Shown here: piece by piece, positions 39,801 through 47,398 of the stretch | Numbering within the stretch: the stretch's first letter is position 1 | How the letters are laid out: the number at the start of each line of letters is the position of its first letter | Source of the DNA: DATACN01 sp038215095 | Lineage (GTDB): Bacteria > Actinomycetota > Thermoleophilia > Solirubrobacterales > Thermoleophilaceae | Length of the DNA stretch: 55,448 bases | Assembly (NCBI GenBank): GCA_038215095.1 | Contig: JBBQRG010000007.1 | Coordinates: 1 to 55,448, forward strand | Reading direction: 5' to 3' | The notes under the pieces: generated by a model | Database searches by the model: none | The model's input: only the letters and a program-made list of their open reading frames with translations | Told to the model about the DNA's origin: nothing | Position numbers and translations under genes: made by a program

Positions 39801-39933
39801 AGACCCACTGCGGCGAGCCCTCGCGCCGGCGCAGCGACTCGTGGAACACGTCGCGCTCGCGCCAGCGCGCGAGCACGACGTGCTCAAGGTCAGGGAAGGA
39901 CTGTCCGGGGTCGACCGGCCGGTAACGGGACAC
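36856..39933 (-). CDS. ileS: Isoleucyl-tRNA synthetase, type 2, with GxHH active-site motif
   Basis: This 1025-residue class I synthetase has YEGPPTANGRPGSHHVLSR at the N-terminus, the CP1 editing domain (YEDTVDPSVFVRFPL, TMPWTLVPHAAIAVDP, GTGVVHTGAAFGEDD), the QKMSKSRGN loop near residue 590, and a long eukaryote-like C-terminus. The usual HxGH motif is replaced by GSHH at residues 57-60 (39754-39765). That swap is known from some IleRS2 enzymes and linked to extreme mupirocin resistance. The GTG start lies 9 nt after TAGACT; there is no T-box leader or Shine-Dalgarno. Confidence 0.95.
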   Translation of the reverse strand: MSRYRPVDPGQSFPDLEHVVLARWRERDVFHESLRRREGSPQWVFYEGPPTANGRPGSHHVLSRVFKDVFPRFKTMRGHYVPRKGGWDCHGLPVELEIEKELGMQSKEDIERFGVAEFNAKCRESVLRYIDEWNRLTERIGFWLDTDNAYFTLDDDYIESVWWSLKQVYDQGLLTEGHKVVPYCTRCGTALSSHEVALGYEDTVDPSVFVRFPLKDEPDVSLLAWTTMPWTLVPHAAIAVDPVVTYVRAELGDETLILAEALVERVLGEKARVVQRMKGEELLGLHYKPPFPYISDYGEKGHTVLAGDFVSVDDGTGVVHTGAAFGEDDFKLAQDNGLTIQNPVKPDGRFDERAGPFAGMYVRDADAKIIDALRESGRLFRAETYVHSYPHCWRCGTPLIYYAKSSWYVRTTEVKDKLLAANEEVTWYPAHIKHGRFGNWLENNVDWALSRERYWGTPLPVWRAEEDGEIVCVGSREELRELGAEVPDDLHRPYIDDVAFERGGKTFRRVPDLIDVWWDSGCMPFAQWHAPFENEERFKEQFPAQYICEALDQTRGWFYSQLAISAMLFDRSDFETVLCLGLILDPEGQKMSKSRGNIVVPWDVLDAHGADALRWYFFTSKQPWDGYRFSLEGVGEGVRQFLRTLWNTYSFHVLYANVNDAGDTGPPAQPNDLDRWILSRLSATTERVIERFEDFDTTFAGRAIADLVDDLSNWYVRRSRRRFWDGEPAAFATLQHCLVTIAKLVAPLTPFVADAIYENLDGSEPSVHLCDYPEPGERDEELEWQMQVVRDAVELGRAGRAHGKLKVRQPLREAVVVAADREQRAIERFQDLLLDELNVKGIRYVSQADELGSFELKPNYRSLGPRFGKHMPQIAAAVAGLDADRAARTLREGGQVAVNLDGTDHPLSADDVQLVLKPLEGYQVERAGTHAVALDVTLDEELRREGLAREVVHAVQAARKAAGLNVEDRISLTLGGDDELVAAARAHEGYVAGETLATALDYDGAEGGQPTTIEGRELRIAVTAA

Positions 39934-39957
39934 TGCGTTCCCAGTCTACGAACGGCT

Positions 39958-40392
39958 CTAAGCCGCGAGTTTCCGGCACAGTTCGGCCAGGGAGCGCTTC
40001 TCGCCCTCGTCGAGCGCGCCGAAGGCCTGGCTGACCCGGCTGGCGTGGTCCGGGAACAGGCGCTCGACCAGCTCGCGGCCGGGCGGGAGCAGGTCCACGG
40101 CCGCGGCGCGGCGGTCCTGCGGCAGGCGCCTGCGCCGGACGAGGCCGCGGGCCTCGAGCGTGGCGGTGACCTCGGTGGCGTTTGCCTTGCTCCATCCGAG
40201 CCGCCGCCGCAGCGCGCGCAGGTGCAGGCTGCCCTCTGCCGTGGTCAGCACCACGAGCGCCGAGAAGCCGGCGGCGGACACGCCCTCGCGTTCCAGCTCG
40301 CCGGCCAGCGAGCGGCGCACGGCCGCCTCGGCGCGCAGCAGCGCCTGCAGGGCACGGTGTGCCAGCGGGTCGCCCAGCTCGAGCACGGTCAT
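39958..40392 (-). CDS. MarR-family transcriptional regulator
   Basis: This 144-residue winged-helix protein reads ALQALLRAEAAVRRSLAGELEREGVSAAGFSALVVLTTAEGSLHLRALRRRLGWSKANATEVTATLEARGLVRRRRLPQDRRAAAVDLLPPG. This is the MarR recognition helix plus wing with the DxRR motif. Ligand and targets are unknown. TAGCAT is 9 nt upstream of the ATG. It lies upstream of ileS in the same direction, with a 24-bp gap that contains the ileS TAGACT element. Confidence 0.88.
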   Translation of the reverse strand: MTVLELGDPLAHRALQALLRAEAAVRRSLAGELEREGVSAAGFSALVVLTTAEGSLHLRALRRRLGWSKANATEVTATLEARGLVRRRRLPQDRRAAAVDLLPPGRELVERLFPDHASRVSQAFGALDEGEKRSLAELCRKLAA

Positions 40393-40440
40393 TCGCGGGC
40401 GATGCTAGGTCGCCCCGCGGACGGGAAAGGTCCGGTGCTC

Positions 40441-40459
40441 GCCCGATCACCGATCGGGC
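40441..40459 (-). terminator. Hairpin after the MerR-family gene
   Basis: GCCCGATC and GATCGGGC form a perfect 8-bp stem with an ACC loop, 26 bp past the MerR stop. No T-tract follows. Confidence 0.45.
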
Positions 40460-40484
40460 TGCGCGCCTCCCCAACGACCGGGCA

Positions 40485-41387
40485 CTACGGGCGGGCGGCG
40501 AGCTTGATGCCGGGCGCGGCGCGCTCCTCGGCATCGGGCACGACCACGACCTGGTCGATGCGGCCGCTGTCCACGTAGCCCTTCAGGCGGTCGACCGCCT
40601 CGCTGGGGCCGGAGCCGAGCGACGGAATCGAGTGGTCGCCCGTCACGGGCATCGACTCGCGGTACTCGAACACCGGCGCCGCGGAGCCGACCTGGCGGAC
40701 CGTGTACACGAGCCTGCCCACCACCTCGAGCGTGGCCTCCCCACCGCAGAACACGAACGCGGTGGGGTCGAGCGCGCGCATTGCGCGCACCACGCGCTCA
40801 GGCGGAAGGTCGAAGGCCAGCAGCAGCGTGCGGAACCCGGAGCGGCGCAGGCCAAGCTCGAGCGCCTGCACGTGCAGCGACTCCAGGTCGAGGCGCGCGC
40901 TCGAGTCGAAGATCAGGACGCCCTGTGGGCGGCTGGCGGGGGGCACCACCCGTCGGGCCGCGTGCAGCCAGCCCGTGGCCCAGCGGCAGGCCAGCTCGTA
41001 CTCGGCCTCGCGGCCGTCGCGGCCGAGGGCCATCTCGATGGCCGGGAGCAGCACCTCCTCGACGGTGCGCTCGACCGAGCGCACGGCCAGGCTCTCCTCC
41101 ATGATGCGGTCGGCGGCCGCCTCGTCGAAGTGCTCGAAGGCGTCGAGCAGCCGCGAGGGCGAGCTGGGGCCCTCGCCGCGCTGGCGGGCCACCTCGATCG
41201 CCGAGGAGATGTTGTGCGTCTCGAGCAGCGCGCGGCGCAGCGCCTCGAGCTCGGTCAGGTCGTACTGGCGGTGGCCGCCCGGCGTGCGGCGGGGCTGCGG
41301 ATAGCCGAAGCGGCGCTCCCAGCTGCGCAGCGTGTTGGGGCTGACACCAAGCAGCTCGGCGGCCGCATTCGTCCTTATCCCACTCAC
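40485..41387 (-). CDS. MerR-family regulator with a B12-binding-like (CarH/LitR-type) C-terminal domain
   Basis: This protein of about 300 residues has a MerR helix-turn-helix (RTNAAAELLGVSPNTLRSWERRFGYPQPRRTPGGHRQYD). A four-helix segment follows (AFEHFDEAAADRIMEESLAVRSVERTVEEVLLPAIEM, ELACRWATGWLHAARRV). A Rossmann-like domain ends the protein (LESLHVQALELGLRRSGFRTLLLAFDLPPERVVRAM, PTAFVFCGG). This is the CarH/CarA layout of adenosylcobalamin light sensors. The His that would ligate cobalt is present in ESLHVQA, but the usual DxHxxG is degenerate. GTG 41387 starts at the HTH; GTG 41444 would add 19 residues. Confidence 0.8.
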   Translation of the reverse strand: MSGIRTNAAAELLGVSPNTLRSWERRFGYPQPRRTPGGHRQYDLTELEALRRALLETHNISSAIEVARQRGEGPSSPSRLLDAFEHFDEAAADRIMEESLAVRSVERTVEEVLLPAIEMALGRDGREAEYELACRWATGWLHAARRVVPPASRPQGVLIFDSSARLDLESLHVQALELGLRRSGFRTLLLAFDLPPERVVRAMRALDPTAFVFCGGEATLEVVGRLVYTVRQVGSAAPVFEYRESMPVTGDHSIPSLGSGPSEAVDRLKGYVDSGRIDQVVVVPDAEERAAPGIKLAARP

Positions 41388-41537
41388 GATCCGACTACTT
41401 TCCACGTCTGCGAGGGGAGCGGGGGCGAGTGAGGGCACATGCACAGGTTTTCGGCATCAGATCCACGAACTTGATGCAGGTTTGTCGCCCAACCAGGACC
41501 TTTCCGCAACTGATGGGTCCCTTCTTGCACGGGTTGA

Positions 41538-41554
41538 AGCGCCGAGTCGGCGCT
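41538..41554 (-). terminator. Hairpin just past the zinc-ribbon/PAS gene stop
   Basis: AGCGCC and GGCGCT pair around GAGTC, one base beyond the stop codon at 41556. The T-tail on the minus strand is weak. Confidence 0.45.
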
Positions 41555-41555
41555 T

Positions 41556-42071
41556 TCAGTGCCGGCCGAACTCGCTGGGCTCGACCGTGACGAGCGCCGC
41601 GCGCGGGGGCCCGCAGGTGGCGATCCGGGCGGCCATCGTGCCCACCCGCTGTGACTCCTCGGCGCCGCGCAGGCGCACCGGCATGACCACCGGGTCGCAG
41701 GCGCGCTGTGCCGCGCGCGCCACGTGAGTGCCGAAGTGGTCGTCGCCGAGCGGGCTGCCGATCACGTCAAGCAGCGGCTTGCCCATGAGCGTCTGCTCGG
41801 CGCCGAAGATGCGCTCGCCGGCCTCGCTGACCGCGGACACGGTCAGGTCGAAGGTGGCGATCAGGAAGGCGGCCGCGTCGCCCGGCAGCGCCTCGCGCGA
41901 GCAGGTGAGCATCAGTCCCATGCCGCAGCGATCGCAGACGCGCCCGCGCAGGTCGGGCCGGTGCGGCGGTTCGTCTGCGGGGTGCCCGCAACGCGAACAG
42001 AAGCGGATCGGCCGTGGCCGCCCGTCCCCTTCCGCGATGAAGGACCGGTCGATTCTTATGAGAGCGGTCAT
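41556..42071 (-). CDS. Zinc-ribbon plus PAS-like protein, unknown function
   Basis: Of 171 residues, 24-52 hold two CxxC pairs (FCSRCG and VCDRCG), a zinc ribbon. A PAS-like domain follows (AAFLIATFDLTVSAVSEAGERIFGAEQTLMGKPLLDVIGSPLG). The C-terminus (VVMPVRLRG, CGPPRAALVTVEP) completes a PAS core. No effector is attached. It could sense redox or a small ligand and signal by contact. Similar short zinc-ribbon/PAS proteins occur in Solirubrobacterales, but I recognise no named family. Confidence 0.7.
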   Translation of the reverse strand: MTALIRIDRSFIAEGDGRPRPIRFCSRCGHPADEPPHRPDLRGRVCDRCGMGLMLTCSREALPGDAAAFLIATFDLTVSAVSEAGERIFGAEQTLMGKPLLDVIGSPLGDDHFGTHVARAAQRACDPVVMPVRLRGAEESQRVGTMAARIATCGPPRAALVTVEPSEFGRH

Positions 42072-42138
42072 AGGTTGAGCTGGGGGCGGCCTGCAATGGG
42101 AACATGGAACCGGCGCCTTCGCACCCTGAGGTGAGCAA

Positions 42139-42612
42139 ATGCACCGGTTTCACGTGAGAACCCGAACGAGATCCGCCATCGCCGTCGCCGCAAGTTGCCT
42201 GGCTGCGCTGCTCTCGGGCTGCGGCGACGACCCCGGCCCGCTCCCCAGCGCGTGCGGCGAGGGCGACCAGGCGCTGCTCACCGCGCTGCGCTCCGCTCCC
42301 GGGCGGGTGCGCCTGGCCGGCGCCCGGCTCTCGGACTGCCTGCAGAAGGGCGCCAGCGGCGACCAGCTCCAGCTCGTCGGAACCGGCTTCGTGGGGGCGG
42401 CCTCGCGCCTGTCCGACCGAGCACGCCGAAAGCCCGAGGGCCAGGCCGCCCTGGAGCTGGGCTACCTGGTGGCGGCCGCCCACCGCGGCGGCGCGCACAC
42501 CCAGGGCGTGCACGACGAGCTGCTGCGCCGCCTCGACCAGGAGGCCAACTCGATCGACACGAGCTCGCGTGCCTACCGGCGCGGTGCACGGGCGGGGCGG
42601 GCGGCTGGATAG
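42139..42612 (+). CDS. Predicted lipoprotein of unknown function
   Basis: This 157-residue protein starts with a basic n-region and hydrophobic core ending in the lipobox LLSGC (Cys near residue 27), giving GDDPGPLPSACGEG as mature N-terminus. Two more Cys (SACGEG, SDCLQKG) may form a disulfide. The rest is helical. The ATG has a good Shine-Dalgarno (GAGGTG). It is divergent from the zinc-ribbon/PAS gene and 9 bp ahead of fumC. Confidence 0.75.
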   Translation: MHRFHVRTRTRSAIAVAASCLAALLSGCGDDPGPLPSACGEGDQALLTALRSAPGRVRLAGARLSDCLQKGASGDQLQLVGTGFVGAASRLSDRARRKPEGQAALELGYLVAAAHRGGAHTQGVHDELLRRLDQEANSIDTSSRAYRRGARAGRAAG

Positions 42613-42621
42613 GCTGTCCAC

Positions 42622-43950
42622 ATGGCTGTCCAGCAGGAGCTGTGGGGCTCTGAGACAAGCAAGGCGGTGGACAACTTCCCGGTCTCGGGCGAGCGCGTGC
42701 CCACGCCTGTCGTGCGCTGGCTCGGCCGCATCAAGGCGGCCGCCGCGCGCGTGAACGGCGAGCTCGGCCTGCTCGACTCCGACATCGCCGAGCGCGTGGC
42801 CGCGGCCGGCGACGAGATCGCCGCGGGCGATCACGACGACCAGTTCCCGATCGACGTCTTCCAGACCGGCTCGGGCACGTCCTCGAACATGAACGCCAAC
42901 GAGGTGATCGCCAGCCTCGCCGGCGAGGGCGTGCACGCCAACGACCACGTGAACATGGGCCAGTCCTCCAACGACGTCTTCCCGTCGGCCGTGCACCTGG
43001 CCGCCGTGGCCGAGACGCGCGACGAGCTGCTGCCCGCCCTCGAGCAGCTCGCGACCTCGTTCGAGAAGAGGGCCGACGACTTCTCCGAGCTGGTCAAGGC
43101 CGGCCGCACCCACCTGATGGACGCCGTTCCCGTCACGCTCGGGCAGGAGTTCGCCGGCTACGCGGCCCAGATGCGCCTGGCCCACGAGCGCGTGAGCGAC
43201 GCGCTCAAGCGCGCTCAGCAGATCCCGCTTGGCGGCACCGCCACGGGGACCGGCTTGAACACGCATCCCGAGTTCGCCGAGCGCGTGCGCGCGAAGCTCG
43301 CCGAGGGCACCGGCCTCGACCCCCAGGCGCCGCTCGACCGCTTCGAGGCGCAGGCGAACCGCGACGGCCTCGTCGAGCTGCACGGCGCGCTGAAGGTGGT
43401 AGCCGTTTCGCTCACGAAGATCGCCAACGACCTCGTGCTGATGGGCTCGGGGCCGCGCACCGGCCTGGTCGAGCTGGCGCTGCCCGAGCTCCAGAAGGGC
43501 TCGTCGATCATGCCCGGCAAGGTCAACCCCGTGATCCCGGAGGTCGTGCTGCAGGTGGCCGCGCAGGTGATCGGCAACGACGCCGCGGTCACCGTGGCCG
43601 GCACGCAGGGCGCCTTCGAGCTGAACGTGCGCGTGCCGGTGATCGCCCGCAACGTGCTGCAGTCGATCGCGATCCTCTCCTCGGTCTCCAGGCTGCTGGC
43701 CGAGAAGGTCATCGACGGCGTGGAACCCAACGAGGAGAACCTCAGGCGCTACGCCGAGTCCACGCCGGCGATCGTCACCGCGCTCAACCCGCACATCGGC
43801 TACGACCAGGCCACCGAGATCGCCAAGGAAGCAATGGAGACCCAGCGCACGATCCGCGAGGTCGCGCTGGACAAGGGCGTCGACGAGAAGACGCTCGACG
43901 AGGCACTCGACCTGCGTGCGATGGCGCGCGGGTCCGATACCTCCGGCTGA
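42622..43950 (+). CDS. fumC: Fumarate hydratase class II
   Basis: This 442-residue protein of the aspartase/fumarase superfamily has QTGSGTSSNMNANEVIA, HVNMGQSSNDVFPSAVH, KAGRTHLMDAVPVTLGQEF, GGTATGTGLNTH and the signature GSSIMPGKVNPVIPE. It converts fumarate to malate in the TCA cycle without an Fe-S cluster. TAGGCT lies 6 nt before the ATG and there is no Shine-Dalgarno. A set of small membrane-protein genes follows after 34 bp. Confidence 0.96.
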   Translation: MAVQQELWGSETSKAVDNFPVSGERVPTPVVRWLGRIKAAAARVNGELGLLDSDIAERVAAAGDEIAAGDHDDQFPIDVFQTGSGTSSNMNANEVIASLAGEGVHANDHVNMGQSSNDVFPSAVHLAAVAETRDELLPALEQLATSFEKRADDFSELVKAGRTHLMDAVPVTLGQEFAGYAAQMRLAHERVSDALKRAQQIPLGGTATGTGLNTHPEFAERVRAKLAEGTGLDPQAPLDRFEAQANRDGLVELHGALKVVAVSLTKIANDLVLMGSGPRTGLVELALPELQKGSSIMPGKVNPVIPEVVLQVAAQVIGNDAAVTVAGTQGAFELNVRVPVIARNVLQSIAILSSVSRLLAEKVIDGVEPNEENLRRYAESTPAIVTALNPHIGYDQATEIAKEAMETQRTIREVALDKGVDEKTLDEALDLRAMARGSDTSG

Positions 43951-43984
43951 GCCGTCCTGGCAGGCCCGTACCGTCGTGGCGGCG

Positions 43985-44329
43985 ATGGGCGACCAACACT
44001 TCAAGGACGCGGTAGACGCCGTCTCGAAGGTGATCGACGGCGCCGGCGTGGTGGTGATCGTGGTCGGGCTCGTGATCGCCGCGGGGCTCTTCTTCGCCCA
44101 GCGCGACCGCTCCGACGCCTACCGCACCTTCCGCCAGCAGGTGGGCAAGGCGATCCTGCTGGGCCTCGAGTTCCTCGTGGCCGCGGACATCATCCGCACC
44201 GTCGCGGTGGAGCCGACCTTTCAGGGCGTCGGCGTGCTGGCCGTGGTCGTCGCCGTTCGGACCTTCCTGAGCTTCACTCTCGACGTCGAGCTGGAGGGTC
44301 GCTGGCCGTGGCAGCAGCGCGCGGCATGA
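43985..44329 (+). CDS. DUF1622-like membrane protein
   Basis: This 114-residue protein has three spans (VVVIVVGLVIAAGLFFA, GLEFLVAADIIRTV, GVLAVVVAVRTFLSFTLDVELEG). This is the DUF1622 pattern, with charged residues between spans (FRQQVGKAILLGLEFLVAADII). Function is unknown. ATG 43985 is used; GTG 43976 is also possible. Its stop overlaps the channel-like gene by 4 bp, so the two are translationally coupled. Confidence 0.82.
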   Translation: MGDQHFKDAVDAVSKVIDGAGVVVIVVGLVIAAGLFFAQRDRSDAYRTFRQQVGKAILLGLEFLVAADIIRTVAVEPTFQGVGVLAVVVAVRTFLSFTLDVELEGRWPWQQRAA

Positions 44330-44700
44330 TCGGGCAGGCGATGAGCGAAGCCAGCCGGGTGCTCAGGGCCGAGACCGACACCCACCTGCACCTGCGCCAG
44401 CGGCTGTTCAAGATCGGGCTGGTCTCGGTGGTGGTCGACCTCGTGTGCGCCGTGCTCGCCTATTACCTGGAGCGCCACGGGCCGCAGACGGAGATCCACT
44501 CGCTCTGGAAGGCGTTCTTCTGGACGTCCACTCAGCTGCTCACGGTCTCGTCACAGCTCAAGAACCCGGTCACCACCGGCGGCCAGATCCTCGACATCTT
44601 CATGGAGATCTACGCGATCACCGTGGTGGCCACGCTGGCCGGCTCCTTCGGCGCCTTCTTCCACAAGCGCAGCATGGAGCGCGCCGCACCCGCAAACTAA
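44326..44700 (+). CDS. Two-span ion-channel-like protein with a degenerate selectivity filter
   Basis: This 124-residue protein has the Ion_trans_2 layout: TM1 (KIGLVSVVVDLVCAVLAYYLE), pore helix and filter region (LWKAFFWTSTQLLTVSSQLKNPVTTGGQ), TM2 (ILDIFMEIYAITVVATLAGSFGAFF). Where K+ channels carry TVGYGD, this protein has TVSSQL, so K+ selectivity is unlikely. The start at ATG 44326 overlaps the previous stop; ATG 44341 is an alternative. The shared operon with DUF1622 and the COG4280-like protein suggests a joint membrane function. Confidence 0.75.
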   Translation: MIGQAMSEASRVLRAETDTHLHLRQRLFKIGLVSVVVDLVCAVLAYYLERHGPQTEIHSLWKAFFWTSTQLLTVSSQLKNPVTTGGQILDIFMEIYAITVVATLAGSFGAFFHKRSMERAAPAN

Positions 44701-44705
44701 GGCCT

Positions 44706-45449
44706 GTGAGCCGCGACGTCCTTCTTTTCCTCACCGTCTTCCTCGCGTGTGCGGTCGAGGGCGTCGAGGCGGTCACGATCGTGCTCGCCGCCGGCCTCAC
44801 CCGAGGCTGGCGCTCGGCCCTGGCCGGGGTGGGTGCGGCGCTTGTGGTGCTGGCGGCGATCGTCGCCGCCCTGGGGCCGGCCCTCACGGTGCTGCCGATC
44901 GACGTGTTGCGGCTGGTCGTGGGCGGCCTGCTGCTGGTCTTCGGGCTGCAGTGGCTGCGCAAGGCGATCCTGCGTGCGAGTGGGTTCAAGGCGCTGCACG
45001 ACGAGGACGCGATCTTCGCCGCGGAGCTCGCCGCGGCACAGGCGGCCGGCCGCGACCCGCGCGGGATCGACGGCTATGGCTTCACGGTCAGCTTCAAGGG
45101 CGTGCTGCTCGAGGGCCTTGAGGTGGCGTTCATCGTGGTCACGTTCGGCTCGAACCAGCACAACGTCCCCCTGGCGGCGCTCGCCGCCCTCGCGGCGGTC
45201 GCGGCGGTCGTCGCGGCCGGCGTAGCCGTACGCGCGCCGCTCAGCCGGATCCCGGAGAACACGCTCAAGTACGGCGTCGGCGTGATGCTCACCGCGTTCG
45301 GGACGTTCTGGGGCGTCGAGGGGGCGGGCGCGCATTGGCCGGGTGGCGACACGGCGATTCCGATCCTGATCGCCTTCACGTTCGCTGTGTCGATAGTGCT
45401 CGTCGCCGGCATGCGCCGGCGTCACTCCCCGCAGGTCGCGGCGCGATGA
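44706..45449 (+). CDS. COG4280-like membrane protein with two ExxE motifs
   Basis: This 247-residue protein has about seven spans. The motif VEGVEAVTIVLAAGL in span one and LEGLEVAFIVVTFGSNQ in the fourth to fifth are an internal repeat. They recall the REGLE motifs of FTR1-type iron permeases but lack the arginine. A polar insert with many Asp/Arg separates the halves. The family function is unknown; a cation transporter is plausible. The GTG start lies 5 bp after the channel-like gene. Confidence 0.75.
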   Translation: MSRDVLLFLTVFLACAVEGVEAVTIVLAAGLTRGWRSALAGVGAALVVLAAIVAALGPALTVLPIDVLRLVVGGLLLVFGLQWLRKAILRASGFKALHDEDAIFAAELAAAQAAGRDPRGIDGYGFTVSFKGVLLEGLEVAFIVVTFGSNQHNVPLAALAALAAVAAVVAAGVAVRAPLSRIPENTLKYGVGVMLTAFGTFWGVEGAGAHWPGGDTAIPILIAFTFAVSIVLVAGMRRRHSPQVAAR

Positions 45450-45640
45450 GCCGGCTCCGCGCCCTGGGTGCATTTATCTACGACTTCGTCATCGGCGACG
45501 ACCCGCTCATCGCCGCGGGGATCGTCGTCGGACTGGGCCTCACGGCCGCACTCGAGGGCGCCGGCGTGGCAGCGTGGTGGCTGATGCCGATCGCCGTCGT
45601 GGCGCTGCTGAGCCTGTCCCTGCGCCGCGCTACCCGCTAG
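45446..45640 (+). CDS. Small two-span membrane protein
   Basis: It is 64 residues long: MSRLRALGAFIYDFVIGDD, then spans LIAAGIVVGLGLTAALEG and AAWWLMPIAVVALLSLSL, and a basic end RRATR. The start ATG overlaps the preceding stop (ATGA), so it is the last gene of the DUF1622, channel, COG4280 set. It overlaps the end of the convergent DUF2127 gene by 4 bp. It is probably an accessory subunit, but no family is recognised. Confidence 0.7.
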   Translation: MSRLRALGAFIYDFVIGDDPLIAAGIVVGLGLTAALEGAGVAAWWLMPIAVVALLSLSLRRATR

Positions 45641-46494
45641 AACTGCGCCACCGACTCGGGCGCGTTGCGCTCGAGCGCCGCCCAGCCCACGTCGCGCTCT
45701 TGCTCCCGCTCCTCCTCGGCGACGCCGCCGCGAATCCCGAACAGGCGCTTCGCCAGCAGAAGGTAGGCGACGACGGCCAGGTTGATGAGGAAGGTGAGCA
45801 GCTTCAGCGGCGACAGCCTGTTGGCCAGCTCGTAGATCTCGAGCGGCAGCAGCGAGGCCGTGACCAGGAAGGTCAGGTACTCGGCCCAGCGGCGCTGGTA
45901 CCAGAGGCCGAATGCCTCGAGGCCCTCCACGAGCGCGTACACGGCGAAGACGAGGCCGACGAGCTTCAACGTGTTCGACTGCAGCGAGAAGGCCCGCTCG
46001 ACCTCGTGCGCCAGGCCGTGACGCGAAGGCGTCCCGCTGCTCGCTCCGGTCTGGAGGTCGGCGAGCACGCGGAAGGCGCGGTGGCGCAGGGCGTCGCGGT
46101 GCGACGCGAACGTGAAGATGATTACGGCGATCGCCCCGAGCACGAGGAAGTGCAGCGCGCGGTTGATGGCGATGAGCCGGAGGACGATCTTGTCGCGCAG
46201 CGGCTTTCCGCGCAGCGGCAGGTCGATCTCTTCGCGAGTCGGCGGCAGGTCCCGCGCAGGGGCGTCCGGGTGCGGTACGGGCAGCCAGGAGTCGCAGCGC
46301 AGGCAGCGGTGCCAGCGCACGCCGTCGTACTCCCGCGCGATTACGCCTTCGTCATCGCGCAGATCGCGGGCGTCGACCCCGATCAACTCGTGCCCGCTGA
46401 GGCCGCAGACCAGCAGCTCGTAGTGAAAGCGGGGGCGAAAGCGGCTGGGCTCGACCAGGTCGACGCCGGGCAGCGGAGTGCGGCTGGCCACCAC
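45637..46494 (-). CDS. DUF2127-like membrane protein with an N-terminal zinc-ribbon-like segment
   Basis: Of 285 residues, the N-terminal 80 are soluble and hold VCGLSGHELIG and WHRCLRCDSW, a likely zinc site. Four spans follow, with the DUF2127 hallmarks RLIAINRALHFLVLGAIAVIIF, GLVFAVYALVEGLEAFGLWYQRRWAEYLTFLVTASLLPLEIYEL and LTFLINLAVVAYLL. Function is unknown. The GTG start is 27 bp from the ZIP gene stop, so it may share the ZIP transcript. Confidence 0.82.
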   Translation of the reverse strand: MVASRTPLPGVDLVEPSRFRPRFHYELLVCGLSGHELIGVDARDLRDDEGVIAREYDGVRWHRCLRCDSWLPVPHPDAPARDLPPTREEIDLPLRGKPLRDKIVLRLIAINRALHFLVLGAIAVIIFTFASHRDALRHRAFRVLADLQTGASSGTPSRHGLAHEVERAFSLQSNTLKLVGLVFAVYALVEGLEAFGLWYQRRWAEYLTFLVTASLLPLEIYELANRLSPLKLLTFLINLAVVAYLLLAKRLFGIRGGVAEEEREQERDVGWAALERNAPESVAQF

Positions 46495-46521
46495 CGCAGC
46501 TTGGCAGGCCGGAGAGCTGGG

Positions 46522-47382
46522 TCAGCCGCCGCCGTACGCCACGACGAGGTCCGTCAGGATGCCGACCGCGAAGCCGGCGGCGAGCAGGCAGAGCCCGAGC
46601 TCGCGGTGACCGTAGCGGCGCATGCCGTGCCAGATCTCGCCGATCACGTAGAGGATGGCCCCCCCGGCGACCGCGTAAAAGGCCAGCTCGAGCGGCTCGG
46701 ACGTGACGTTGTAGCCCACCATCGAGCCCAGGAAGGTCGGGCCGCCGCCGATCAGGCCGGCCAGCGCGAGCCAGCTCCAGGAGGGCCTCACGTCGCCGAG
46801 CGGGCCGACGATCCCGAAGCCCTCGGTGGCGTTGTGCAGGGCAAAGCCGATGATCAGCACGGTGGCGAGCCCGATCTCGCCGCTCTGGGCCGAGACGCCG
46901 ATGGCAAGCCCCTCGGCGAAGTTGTGCACGCCGATCGCGGCGGCGATGATGAGCCCGGTCCGCAGCGCCTGGGAGCGCACGCGGTCCTCCTGGCTGGCGA
47001 TGTGGCGCTGATCGTGGGCGGTCAGCACGTCGGTGGAGCCGCCGGCGACAGGGGCGTGAATCGGCTTTCTCGACCGCAGCTGGCGCTCCAGGAAGCCCAG
47101 CCCCGCGCTGCCGACCGCGAAGCCACCCACCAGCATCAGCGCGAGCGCCGCCGCGTGTCCGAAGCTGCCCTTGCCGGCCTTGTAGGCCGCGAGCGCGTCC
47201 TCGGCGATCCCAAAGCCGTGGCTCAGCACGTCCACGAGCAGGAACACGAGGATGCCGACCGAGAACATGGCCAGGCCCACGCGCGCACGTGAACTGAGCA
47301 GCTGAAGCCGCCCGGCCGGCAGGCCCAGGTAGATCGTGAAGCCGGCGAGCGCTCCCAGCAGTGCGGTTTCGGCGAAGGACAT
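46522..47382 (-). CDS. ZIP-family divalent metal transporter
   Basis: This 286-residue, eight-span protein has the ZIP metal-binding helices GVHNFAEGLAIGVSA and ALHNATEGFGIVGPL. The cytoplasmic loop carries HDQRH and other polar residues. It imports Zn, Mn or Fe. The promoter region contains a perfect 16-bp palindrome (47399-47414), so repression by a metal-responsive regulator is likely. A DUF2127-like gene follows. Confidence 0.92.
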   Translation of the reverse strand: MSFAETALLGALAGFTIYLGLPAGRLQLLSSRARVGLAMFSVGILVFLLVDVLSHGFGIAEDALAAYKAGKGSFGHAAALALMLVGGFAVGSAGLGFLERQLRSRKPIHAPVAGGSTDVLTAHDQRHIASQEDRVRSQALRTGLIIAAAIGVHNFAEGLAIGVSAQSGEIGLATVLIIGFALHNATEGFGIVGPLGDVRPSWSWLALAGLIGGGPTFLGSMVGYNVTSEPLELAFYAVAGGAILYVIGEIWHGMRRYGHRELGLCLLAAGFAVGILTDLVVAYGGG

Positions 47383-47398
47383 GATCCGGGTCTTAGAG

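Noticed and set aside
39934..39957. T-box leader for ileS
   Set aside because: Only 24 bp separate ileS from the MarR gene, and a -10-like TAGACT lies 9 nt before the start. There is no room for a T-box.
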